Shown: piece after piece, positions 1-7,897 of the stretch
How the letters are laid out: the number at the start of each line of letters is the position of its first letter
Numbering within the stretch: position 1 is the first letter of the stretch
Assembly: GCA_020720365.1 (NCBI GenBank)
Contig: DYOU01000002.1
Location: 26,903-83,056, forward strand
Direction: 5' to 3'
From: Candidatus Elulimicrobium sp.
GTDB taxonomy: Bacteria > Omnitrophota > Gorgyraeia > Zapsychrales > Fredricksoniimonadaceae
DNA: 56,154 nt
Made by a program: the position numbers and the translations under genes
The notes under the pieces: model-generated
Told to the model about the DNA's origin: nothing
Database searches by the model: none
What the model saw: the letters and a program-made list of their open reading frames with translations, nothing else

Positions 1-55
1 GCCAGACAGATGGATCGGCGAAGGAAGCAGTGGCCAGGGCTAAAGCTGAAGCAGA
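1..55 (+). repeat. 55-bp perfect direct repeat, copy 1
   Basis: Bases 1-55 are identical to bases 526-580, a spacing of 525 bases or exactly 175 codons, in the same reading frame of the coiled-coil gene. Identity at the DNA level, including third codon positions, points to recent duplication or gene conversion within the repeat region. Confidence 0.9.
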
Positions 56-3000
56 AGCTCAGGTCAAGGCGGCGCAGGAGAATGCAGCGGCAGCGATCTC
101 GGAAGCTAAAGCGGAAGCAGAGGCTTCCATTGTTAAGGCGCAAAAAGAGTCCGCCGCAAAGGCGGATCAGTTACAGCGTGATCTGACGGCAAAGGTCACA
201 CAGACAGATAGTGCCGCGAAGGAAGCGGAAGCTCAGGCTAGAGCGGATGCTGAAGCAGTTGTGGTGAAAGTGAAGGCCGATGCTAATGGGAAGATTGATC
301 AATTCCAGAAAGCTTTGGCTGAGGCCAAGGCATTGAAAGTACAAGCAGAAGCACAGGCGCAGGAGAAAGTGTCTTTTGCGCAGGCCGAAGCGAAGCGTCA
401 GATAGAGCAAGCAAAGGCAGAGGCTCAAAAGAAGGTGCTGTTAGCAGAGAGTCAGTTGGCGGGAGTGAAAGAAGTGTCAGCGGTAAAGTTGAATCAGATG
501 CAGAGTGATCTGACAGCGAAGCTTAGCCAGACAGATGGATCGGCGAAGGAAGCAGTGGCCAGGGCTAAAGCTGAAGCAGATGCAGCGATGGTTAAAGTGA
601 AGGCGGAGGCAGCAGCACTTTTATCTCGTGAACGGGATGATCATACAGCCAAGATAGGTTCACTTGAAAAATTGTTAGCTCAGGAGCGTTCATTAAAAGC
701 ACAGGCAGATGCGCAAATTCAGCAAAAGGTATCACAGGTGCAGCAAGAAGCAAGGAGTCAAGTCGAACAAGTTAAGGTAGATGCGCAGCAGAAGGTCTTG
801 GCGGCTGAAACTTTGTTAGCCAAGGTTAGACAAGATTCCGATGTGAAACTTAATCAGCTGCAGGGGGATATGACGGCGAAGGTAAGTCAGACAGATGTTT
901 CTGCCAAGGAGTTACTAGCGAAAGCTAAAGCGGATGCGGAGGCTTCGGTTATCAAAGTGAAAGCAGAGGCAGAGTCTTTGCTTATTCGTGAACGTACGGA
1001 TTCCGCAGAAAAGATAAGTTTATTGGAAAAGTCTTTAGCTCGGGAACGTTCATTAAAGGCGCAGTTAGAGTCTCAGGTTCAAGAGAAAGTAGGACAGATT
1101 CAAGCGGAAGCGAAGAGGCAGGTGCTGGTCGCAGAGAGTTCTTTAGCGAAGTCTAAAGCAGAGGCTGAGGTAATGAGCGCTCAGGAAATTGCCAATGCAA
1201 CGGCAAAGATCAGTCGCCTAGAAAGCTCTCTGGCTGAAGCGAAGGACCTGGTTATGAAGGCTCAAGTTCAGGCGCAGGCAAAAGTTGAACAGTCGCAGGG
1301 TAGCTCAGCCCAAAGAATCAGCATTTTAGAAAAAGCGTTGGTGGATGCTAGACGGCAATCTGAACAAGCCAAGTCGGAATCAGAGAGGATCCATCAGGTT
1401 AAATCAGAGCTGCAGGCGCGAGCTATTAAAGCAGATACAGCGGCTAAAGAGTTGATCGCCAAGATAAAAGAGGATGCGGATATTCAGGTTAAGACGGCTC
1501 AGGAAAAAGTAGCTGCTGCTTTAACGGCAGCTAAAACAGAAGCTCAGAGGGATGCTCAGCACAGGATCGCTTCATTGGAAGAGTTATTGGCAAAGTCAAA
1601 AGAAGAAGCGGAGATGAAGTTGAATCAGTTGCGGCAGGACCTGACGGTTAAAGTTTCTCAGACGGAAGGTTCATCGCAACAGGTTACAGCTAGGGTTAAA
1701 GCTGAAGCGGCGGCGGCTGTTGCAAAAGCGAAAGCGGAGGCGGAGTCGATGGTTGCCACCGTTCGTTCGGACGCGGCCGCCAAGACAGCTCAGTTTGAAA
1801 AGTCTTTGGCGGAAGCCAGGGAGGCGCTGCTTCATGTGAAAGAGGAATCGTCAGCAATGTTAAGAAAGGCTCAAACAGGCGAAGCGGCAAAGTCGGCGGC
1901 GTTTGAAAAGAATATCAGCGAACGGGAAGCACTGCTCAAGCAAAAAACGTCTATGATGCAGGGTTTATTGGCAGAAAAATCGCAGTTGGAAAAATCTTTG
2001 GCTGAAACGCAGTCTGCTTTAAAACAAAAAATTGATATATCGTCTTCTGAGTTGACGAAAGAAAAAGAGGGTATGTTGATTAGAGTGAAAGACCTGGAGA
2101 ATCAATTGCGAGCGAGTGAAATCCTGGCAGAATCGAAGTTAAAGCAAACGGCAGTGCCTTTGAAGGATAAGATCGCTTTCCTGGAGAATCAATTAGACCT
2201 ATCACAGAAGTTATATACAAATCAGGAAGCTTTAGTGAAAGATATGGTGGCTAAGAGAGATGAGTTGATGAAAGGTATTTCTGATACTGAAAATGAACGG
2301 CAAATGTTAAAAGTTCGTGTGACGACTTTGGAAAATAAATTAGCAGAAGCTGAGACTGTCCTGCCGGCGCGTTTAGCGCAGGCTAAGGCGCCTGTAGAGG
2401 TTAAGTCTGCCCAGCAACAGGCGGAGATCGCTCGTTTAAGCGGCTTGTTAACGGGAAAAGAACAATCAGCGACGGCATTGCGTCAGGAGAAAGAACAGCT
2501 GTCAGGAGCTTTAGCTGTATTGCAAAAGAACAAAGCCTTACTGGACAAGAAGTTTTCCGAAAGTGATGCGCAATTAAAATTGTTTCAGGCTTCAATTAAT
2601 CAGCGTATTGAGGAGGCTCGCTATCCTTTAGAGGAGACGCTCAGGTCTTTGGAAAAGAATCTTTTTGAGAAAGATACTGCTTTAAAAGATAAAGACGCGG
2701 AACTTTTGCGTATTTCCAAAGAACGGAATGCGTTAATGAACCAGGCTTCACAAGTTGAGGATGCGCGTAAGAATATGGAAGCCAAGCTGGCTTTGTTTGA
2801 AGCGCAGAATAAAGATCTTTCTATAGCGGTGGCCGACAAGATTGCTTTGGCAAAAGAACCTCTGGAGAAGGAGTTGTTGATGGTAAAAGAGCAGTTGAAG
2901 AATGCCCAGTCCAGCGCTCAGGAAACATTAGCGCAGGTTAAGGGTGGATGGGATTCCCGGATTAATGATCTTTCACAGAAGTTGGAAGTGAATACACGGC

Positions 3001-3881
3001 TGTTAGCAGAGAAAGAACGTGCGTTCTCAAAGCTTGCCGCTGAACAGTCTGATTTGAAACGCAGCTTGGAATTAGCCTTAAGTGATAAACAGCTTGTTGA
3101 AGCGGATCTTACGAACTTTAATGATTCTATTAAGTTAAAAGATGTACAGTGGATGGCAAAATTAAAGGAGAGTGAAGCCCAATGGCAATCTAAAGTGGCG
3201 GCTTTACAGGAAGAATTGGGGGGATTAAAGAAGTCTTTTGATAGTCAGGTTTCACAATCTCGAGCTGGGGTTGAAGATAAACTGTTTATTTTGGAGAAGT
3301 CTCTTAAAGAAAAAGAAATGCAGCTTCGTGATCGGGAGTTGTCTTTGTCACAGGCTCATTTAAGGTTGGAGAGCCTGGAAAAAGATCTGCAGCTGCTTAA
3401 GGAGGATCGTTCTTCTGTAGAAGAGGATTTGAAGGGGCGGTTTAATGCGGCTGAGATAGCATTGAAAGAGAAGGAAGATCGCTTGAAAGTTGTTCAGAAA
3501 AATACAAAAGATCTTTTACAGGGGAAGGAAAGTATTGCTTCTGAATTGGCATCTTTAAGGGTGGAGAAGGCCAGGCTTGAAGCTCAGTTGGCGCAATCTG
3601 AAAAGGCAATGGCCTTAGCCCAGGGAGGTGCGCAGCAGCAGCTTCAGCAGAAAGATCAATCTATTCGCGGATTAACGGAACAGGTGTCACAGTTAAATCA
3701 GATCAAGTCAGGGGTTGAAGCCCAGAACAGTTTATTAAAGGTTAAGATTGAAGAATTGGAAGGGACATTGAAAGAAAAAGAGTCAAGCCTTGGTCAGATC
3801 GAAGAACAGTCGACTTCCAAAGAAGAGTATCTTAAGGCAGTGCAAGATGAACTTCAAGGCGCGATGGAGCTTATTAAGTAG
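1..3881 (+). CDS. Giant coiled-coil protein, 5' end outside window (partial)
   Basis: The reading frame is open from the first complete codon (base 3) to the stop at 3879-3881, so the gene begins upstream; the GTG at 30 is just an internal valine codon. About 1290 residues are visible and all of them look alpha-helical and coiled-coil. The first half (to about residue 640, counting from base 30) is rich in Ala/Lys/Glu with recurring AKAEAEA-like runs and a returning QTDGSAKEA-like block. The second half is a more classical Leu/Glu/Lys coiled coil with four evenly spaced prolines (710, 788, 866, 944). I see no cysteine, very few aromatics, no membrane segment and no enzymatic motif. It ends 14 bases before the wecA-like gene and may be co-transcribed with it. 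A structural or scaffolding role is inference; the family is not recognised. Confidence 0.85.
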   Translation, partial: QTDGSAKEAVARAKAEAEAQVKAAQENAAAAISEAKAEAEASIVKAQKESAAKADQLQRDLTAKVTQTDSAAKEAEAQARADAEAVVVKVKADANGKIDQFQKALAEAKALKVQAEAQAQEKVSFAQAEAKRQIEQAKAEAQKKVLLAESQLAGVKEVSAVKLNQMQSDLTAKLSQTDGSAKEAVARAKAEADAAMVKVKAEAAALLSRERDDHTAKIGSLEKLLAQERSLKAQADAQIQQKVSQVQQEARSQVEQVKVDAQQKVLAAETLLAKVRQDSDVKLNQLQGDMTAKVSQTDVSAKELLAKAKADAEASVIKVKAEAESLLIRERTDSAEKISLLEKSLARERSLKAQLESQVQEKVGQIQAEAKRQVLVAESSLAKSKAEAEVMSAQEIANATAKISRLESSLAEAKDLVMKAQVQAQAKVEQSQGSSAQRISILEKALVDARRQSEQAKSESERIHQVKSELQARAIKADTAAKELIAKIKEDADIQVKTAQEKVAAALTAAKTEAQRDAQHRIASLEELLAKSKEEAEMKLNQLRQDLTVKVSQTEGSSQQVTARVKAEAAAAVAKAKAEAESMVATVRSDAAAKTAQFEKSLAEAREALLHVKEESSAMLRKAQTGEAAKSAAFEKNISEREALLKQKTSMMQGLLAEKSQLEKSLAETQSALKQKIDISSSELTKEKEGMLIRVKDLENQLRASEILAESKLKQTAVPLKDKIAFLENQLDLSQKLYTNQEALVKDMVAKRDELMKGISDTENERQMLKVRVTTLENKLAEAETVLPARLAQAKAPVEVKSAQQQAEIARLSGLLTGKEQSATALRQEKEQLSGALAVLQKNKALLDKKFSESDAQLKLFQASINQRIEEARYPLEETLRSLEKNLFEKDTALKDKDAELLRISKERNALMNQASQVEDARKNMEAKLALFEAQNKDLSIAVADKIALAKEPLEKELLMVKEQLKNAQSSAQETLAQVKGGWDSRINDLSQKLEVNTRLLAEKERAFSKLAAEQSDLKRSLELALSDKQLVEADLTNFNDSIKLKDVQWMAKLKESEAQWQSKVAALQEELGGLKKSFDSQVSQSRAGVEDKLFILEKSLKEKEMQLRDRELSLSQAHLRLESLEKDLQLLKEDRSSVEEDLKGRFNAAEIALKEKEDRLKVVQKNTKDLLQGKESIASELASLRVEKARLEAQLAQSEKAMALAQGGAQQQLQQKDQSIRGLTEQVSQLNQIKSGVEAQNSLLKVKIEELEGTLKEKESSLGQIEEQSTSKEEYLKAVQDELQGAMELIK
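526..580 (+). repeat. 55-bp perfect direct repeat, copy 2
   Basis: This is the second copy of the sequence at 1-55. It encodes the QTDGSAKEAVARAKAEA block. Related but diverged blocks begin near residues 58 (QTDSAAKEA), 287 (QTDVSAKEL) and 543 (QTEGSSQQV), so it belongs to an irregular repeat family with spacing of about 110-120 residues at its tightest. Confidence 0.9.
2157..2861 (+). repeat. Four 78-residue coiled-coil repeats marked by proline
   Basis: Counting from base 30, prolines 710, 788, 866 and 944 are exactly 78 residues apart. Each sits in a similar setting: a small or basic residue, then Pro, Leu or Val, an acidic or basic residue, then a heptad-like run ending in a Leu-x-x-x-Leu pattern (VPLKDKIAFLENQL, APVEVK, YPLEETLRSLEKNL, EPLEKELLMVKEQL). 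The next period (around 1022) lacks the proline, although weaker relatives follow near 973 and 1080. Confidence 0.7.
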
Positions 3882-3895
3882 AGAGGGAATGGCGC

Positions 3896-4966
3896 ATGCT
3901 GGCATCCTATAAGTATTTATGGGGAATGATGGGGGAATTCCTTGAGCCTTTTGGAATGGGCTTTATGCTCGTTCTTCTCTTAACGCCGGTCATGATCATT
4001 ATTGCGAACAAGTTTGGTATATTGGATCAGCCGTCTGCGCGTAAGATCCATCATCAGCCAGTTCCTCGCTTGGGAGGCCTGGGGATCATTATTGGCTTCT
4101 GGGTGGTAGCTTCTTTTCATTTGCCTTTATCGAAACAATTCTGGGCGATCCTGGTTGGTGGGACGATCGTTGGCCTGATGGGGGTAGCGGACGATATACG
4201 CCCTCTTTCATCACGTATTCGCTTGATGGGTCAGTTGGTAGCTTCTTTTATTGTTATGTCGTCGGGATTAATGGTGTCGTTTTGTCCAAAAGAGTGGTGG
4301 GGCGTGTTGTTGGCCGGGGTCATTACTATTATTTGGATCCTTGGGATCGTTAATTCGGTTAATTTTGCAGATGGGCTTGATGGTCTTGCCACGGGGATGG
4401 TAGGGATATCTACAGTATTTTTCTTTTTGATCGCGTCTTATTTGCGTCAGGTGGATGTGGCCCTGATAGCGGCCATTCTTGTGGGATCCTGCGTCGGTTT
4501 TCTAGTTTATAATTTTAAGCCGGCCAAGATATATTTAGGGGATGGCGGTAGTACTTTTCTTGGATTTATTGTGGCGTGTATTGCTTTATACGGTGGTTGG
4601 TCGGCCGATGGTTTTGTTGTTGCGCTGGGTGTCCCTACTATTATTCTCGGGGTTTTGATCTTTGATATGATCTATATTACGGTCGCGCGGATCAAGAATG
4701 GGTCTGTGCGTTCGTTCAGGCAGTGGATGGATTTTACAGGGAAAGACCATTTCCATCATCGTTTGTTAAGTCTTGGATTTACTGAAGTAGGGGCTGTGAG
4801 TTTGATCTATTTGATTCACGTTGTTTTGGGGTTAAACGTCTTGGTTCTTGAAAAATTGAGGAATCCTTTAGTAGTTTTTATTATGGGAGTGCAGTCTTTT
4901 CTGGTTTTTCTGATTATTTTACTTTTGATGCGGGTTGGCCGAGGAATATCGGAGAAAAAGGTATAA
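3896..4966 (+). CDS. WecA/TagO-type polyprenyl-phosphate sugar-1-phosphate transferase
   Basis: Glycosyltransferase family 4 of the MraY/WecA superfamily (356 aa, usual length, about ten membrane helices). It would transfer a sugar-1-phosphate, often HexNAc-1-P, from a UDP-sugar to undecaprenyl phosphate at the inner membrane and so start the lipid-linked glycan. Visible signatures: DQPSARKIHHQPVPRLGG (44-61), the VADD aspartates (98-100), NFADGLDGLA (156-165), LGDGGS (214-219) and the WecA-type HFHHR (285-289). The HHR motif favours WecA/TagO over MraY, and there is no mur/fts context. The start at 3896 follows a GA-rich stretch; ATGs at 3926 and 3929 are possible alternatives. It heads the polysaccharide operon. 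The exact sugar cannot be read from sequence. Confidence 0.92.
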   Translation: MLASYKYLWGMMGEFLEPFGMGFMLVLLLTPVMIIIANKFGILDQPSARKIHHQPVPRLGGLGIIIGFWVVASFHLPLSKQFWAILVGGTIVGLMGVADDIRPLSSRIRLMGQLVASFIVMSSGLMVSFCPKEWWGVLLAGVITIIWILGIVNSVNFADGLDGLATGMVGISTVFFFLIASYLRQVDVALIAAILVGSCVGFLVYNFKPAKIYLGDGGSTFLGFIVACIALYGGWSADGFVVALGVPTIILGVLIFDMIYITVARIKNGSVRSFRQWMDFTGKDHFHHRLLSLGFTEVGAVSLIYLIHVVLGLNVLVLEKLRNPLVVFIMGVQSFLVFLIILLLMRVGRGISEKKV

Positions 4967-4968
4967 AA

Positions 4969-5991
4969 ATGAAGAGGGAGATCACTGTTCGGACATTTAG
5001 ATTTTTAGTGACTCAAGGGGTGATCCTTATCGGGATCATGTTCGCTTTTTTGGTTTTAGCTTGTTTCTTTTTTGTCCGGAATGCTACGCATTGGCATGTA
5101 GCGAATATTGAACAGGATCTCAAAGTTTTTGCTGAACAAGCGGAAAGGTCTGCCGAGGTCCCTAAAAGAGGTGATTTGGGGGCGTATACATTTTTTATTT
5201 TGAATACAGAAGGAAAATATGTACTGCCGCGATTGCCTCGTTCAGATGAGAGTGAGAAAGTTTGGCAGGAATATGAGCTGAAGATCATTTATGAGATGCA
5301 GAAACGCCGTGAAGGTTGGAGTTATTATCCGGAACGCGGCCGTTGGGATTTCAGGAATGGCCGCTATATGCTGCGGTATCTATATTTACCGAATATGGGA
5401 TGGATCGTGGCGGGTGAGGGATATTTGCCAGGAGTTCTTGTTTTGCTGGAAGAGATGCTGACTCCTGCTCTGTTCATTGGTATGGGCTTGATCGCTTTGG
5501 CCGCCTTTGTTTTTATGCTGATCAATGCCAATTGGCATTTTCATCGGGTGATTCGAGCGATCCTGCGGTCACAGGAAAATAATTTTATTGCCGTTGACGG
5601 GATACCCCCTTCAGTCAAGAAAGATCCTCGTACTTTATTCAGAGCAGAAGACCGCCTGCCTGCGATGAGTGAAGCCGATGGAATAATCCGTGGCCCCTCT
5701 CGCCGTTCCTTCTCTGCGGCGGTTGAAGACTTACCAGAAGAGCACGGGGCTGCCGTATCGCGGATAGAAGAGCCGCGACGGCCTTCATCGGTTCCGGTGA
5801 AGCTGGAGCCTCGCATCTCCGTATCTCCTCAGGAGGCCAGCAAGGCTGAACAAAGAGTTTCAGTTTTGTTAAAAGAGGAACCACCGCATCGCCGGGAAGT
5901 TCTGGGGGCTGTTCCGATCGACACTAGCGATATCCGTTCGCCGATCCTTCGTCGGGCGATCGAAGAGTTGAGAGAGGTAAAAAATAAATAA
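4969..5991 (+). CDS. Two-helix membrane protein with Cache-like periplasmic domain
   Basis: A 340-residue protein with a first membrane helix at about 14-35, an extracytoplasmic domain at about 38-160, a second helix at about 164-186 and a low-complexity, Pro/Arg/Glu-rich cytoplasmic tail to residue 340. The domain has features seen in small Cache sensor domains: a W-x-Y-Y segment (117-120), then W-D-F-R-N-G-R-Y and a hydrophobic strand ending GWIVAGEGYL (144-153). No HAMP, kinase, GGDEF or methyl-accepting domain follows, so any output must go through the tail or through a partner such as the neighbouring ATPase or HD-GYP protein. It starts 3 bases after the wecA-like stop and overlaps the next gene by one base. 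The Cache assignment is by pattern only. Confidence 0.65.
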   Translation: MKREITVRTFRFLVTQGVILIGIMFAFLVLACFFFVRNATHWHVANIEQDLKVFAEQAERSAEVPKRGDLGAYTFFILNTEGKYVLPRLPRSDESEKVWQEYELKIIYEMQKRREGWSYYPERGRWDFRNGRYMLRYLYLPNMGWIVAGEGYLPGVLVLLEEMLTPALFIGMGLIALAAFVFMLINANWHFHRVIRAILRSQENNFIAVDGIPPSVKKDPRTLFRAEDRLPAMSEADGIIRGPSRRSFSAAVEDLPEEHGAAVSRIEEPRRPSSVPVKLEPRISVSPQEASKAEQRVSVLLKEEPPHRREVLGAVPIDTSDIRSPILRRAIEELREVKNK

Positions 5992-6815
5992 TGTATACTC
6001 AACATTGGAATCTTTATGAGAAGCCTTTTGAGTTAACTCCGGATCCGAAGTATGTTTATTATTCAAAGGCGCATGAAGAAGCTTTGTTGAGGCTTATTTA
6101 TACGGTTCGGGATGCCAAGGGAGCTATGATGCTTACAGGAGCTTATGGCTGCGGTAAGACGGTATTGAGTCGGGTTTTTTTGAATGAAATGGTTGGCGCC
6201 AGCCGTTTTGAAGTAGCCTTGATCACCAATCCCCGGTATAACGCCAAGGAACTGCTGATTGAAATCATTTATCAGTTGGGGGGAGAGCGCCATGATTACA
6301 AATCCAAGGGAGAGCTTTTACATCTTTTTAATGATATTATCTATCGGAACCTTGAGATGCATAAGGAGACGGTGATCGTGATCGATGAGGCTCAGGCGAT
6401 CGAGGATCTGGAAACGTTTGAAGAGTTGCGGCTGTTGTTGAATTTTCAGCAGAATAATCGTTTTCTGATAACCTTGGTCCTTATTGGTCAACCTGAACTG
6501 AGGCTTCGCCTGAAACAACTGCCGCAGTTGAAGCAGCGGCTTATTATTGAGTATCATTTAAATCCTCTCGACGAAAAAGATTGTATGCAGTATATTGACC
6601 ATAGGCTGCGTATCGCCGGAGCTCAGAAAGAGATCTTTGATCCGAAGGCCAAGAAGCTGATCTTTAAATATTCTTCAGGGATCCCCCGGGTGATCAATGG
6701 GATTGCCGATATTTCTTTATTAGTAGGGCTTTCAGAAGGCCGGACAGTTGTTGATGAACAATTGGTGGAAAAGGTCGTTCAGAATGGGCAAATGGAGACG
6801 TCATGGTCCGCTTGA
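5991..6815 (+). CDS. ExeA/GspA-like AAA+ ATPase (exosortase-locus type)
   Basis: A 274-residue AAA+ ATPase: Walker A GAYGCGKT (50-57), Walker B VIVIDEAQ (128-135), sensor-1 strand LVLIGQPEL (162-170) and the following LKQRL arginine. The N-terminus (WNLYEKPFELTPDPKYVYYS) is typical of the ExeA/GspA family and of the secretion ATPase found in many exosortase/PEP-CTERM exopolysaccharide loci. Unlike full-length ExeA there is no membrane helix or peptidoglycan-binding C-terminus. It overlaps both neighbours (1 base upstream, 13 bases downstream), placing it firmly in the operon. The role, energising or gating export, is inferred from context. No exosortase or PEP-CTERM protein is seen in this window. 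Confidence 0.85.
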   Translation: MYTQHWNLYEKPFELTPDPKYVYYSKAHEEALLRLIYTVRDAKGAMMLTGAYGCGKTVLSRVFLNEMVGASRFEVALITNPRYNAKELLIEIIYQLGGERHDYKSKGELLHLFNDIIYRNLEMHKETVIVIDEAQAIEDLETFEELRLLLNFQQNNRFLITLVLIGQPELRLRLKQLPQLKQRLIIEYHLNPLDEKDCMQYIDHRLRIAGAQKEIFDPKAKKLIFKYSSGIPRVINGIADISLLVGLSEGRTVVDEQLVEKVVQNGQMETSWSA

Positions 6816-7897
6816 TCAATATCATTAAACAGAATTTAAAGAAGCCAGCATCAGCACAAGAGCCTTTATTAGCGCCAGTGCCATTGGTGGCATCGAATCC
6901 GGAAGAGCAGTTTAAAGAGAATCCTTTTCGCAAGAAGGTTGTGTCAGCTCAGGATGAAAAGAGGGCCAAAGCCAAGTCCGGAGGAGATCTTAAAGAGGTT
7001 TATTTTCTGGTCCATAGTGCGGCACGGCTTGCGTTCGATCAGATCTTGCATAAGGATAAGATTACGGAAGCGATCATTCGCGTAGCGGATATCTTTGAAG
7101 CCGATCCGTATAGTGAATTATTACTAATGGGGTACTCTTTTTCAAAGAAAAGTTATCTTCCTGCGCATATTACCAATGACGTGATCTTTACTGTTGCTTT
7201 TGCCCGCTCACTGGGTTTTGAGAGGGCGGAAGTGATTGGCCTGGGGATCGCTGCGTTCTGTCATGACCTGGGGATGTCGAATTTTGAGGGAATATCCAAG
7301 AAAGGCCAGCAGTTGACGCAGCAGGAGATCGAGGATATCAAACAGCATCCCTTGCGTTCGGCAGAGCTTGTGCGTCCGGTTTTTTCTGAGACGATCGCAG
7401 CGGTGGTGATGGATATTCATGAGAGGGAGAACGGTCAGGGTTATCCCCGGGGGATTCCGGCTGTCCAGATCCATCTTTGGGCCAAGATCATCGCTGTAGT
7501 CGATACCTTTGAAGCTTTGACGCATCCTCGGGTGTTCCGTTCGGCGTATAGTCCGTATGAAGCCATGAAGATGATCATTAAAAAGAAGGATATTCTTTTT
7601 GATGATGTGGTGGTTAAAAGATTCATTGATTTTATGTCGATCTACCCTGTTGGAGCCTTGGTAAATCTTAATAGCGGGGAAGTGGCGATTGTGGTAGGCA
7701 GTCATGCGGGCTCACCAACAAGGCCTTTGGTCAAGGTAGTCATTAATGAGAACCGGGAGATCGAAGAGAATGGAGTATTGATCAATTTGGTTGAGAGGGA
7801 ATTTGTTTATATCACGGGGGCTGTTGAGCCCGATAAAGAAAAAGAACTGTTGTATTTTCTTAAACCACGCGGACTGGTGGATCTCGATGAGGTGTAA
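6803..7897 (+). CDS. HD-GYP domain protein with degenerate signature
   Basis: A 364-residue cytoplasmic protein: a charged, probably flexible N-terminus (1-60), then an HD-GYP module (about 65-300) and a C-terminal beta-rich segment. HD-GYP proteins normally hydrolyse c-di-GMP or cGAMP at a binuclear or trinuclear iron centre. Visible ligands: His122, His154-Asp155, His182, His206 and Asp234, followed by the AVVDTFEALT helix. The usual HHExxDGxGYP reads I-H-E-R-E-N-G-Q-G-Y-P (205-215), so the first His of the pair and the Asp are replaced. Activity may be weakened, or the protein may act as a nucleotide sensor. The ATG at 6803 is preceded by GGAGA and overlaps the ATPase gene by 13 bases, implying coupling. 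Confidence 0.88.
   Translation: MVRLINIIKQNLKKPASAQEPLLAPVPLVASNPEEQFKENPFRKKVVSAQDEKRAKAKSGGDLKEVYFLVHSAARLAFDQILHKDKITEAIIRVADIFEADPYSELLLMGYSFSKKSYLPAHITNDVIFTVAFARSLGFERAEVIGLGIAAFCHDLGMSNFEGISKKGQQLTQQEIEDIKQHPLRSAELVRPVFSETIAAVVMDIHERENGQGYPRGIPAVQIHLWAKIIAVVDTFEALTHPRVFRSAYSPYEAMKMIIKKKDILFDDVVVKRFIDFMSIYPVGALVNLNSGEVAIVVGSHAGSPTRPLVKVVINENREIEENGVLINLVEREFVYITGAVEPDKEKELLYFLKPRGLVDLDEV

Noticed and set aside
1-3881. Non-coding tandem repeat or CRISPR-like array
   Set aside because: The repetitive DNA is one continuous open reading frame with amino-acid-level repeats, irregular spacing and no unique spacers.
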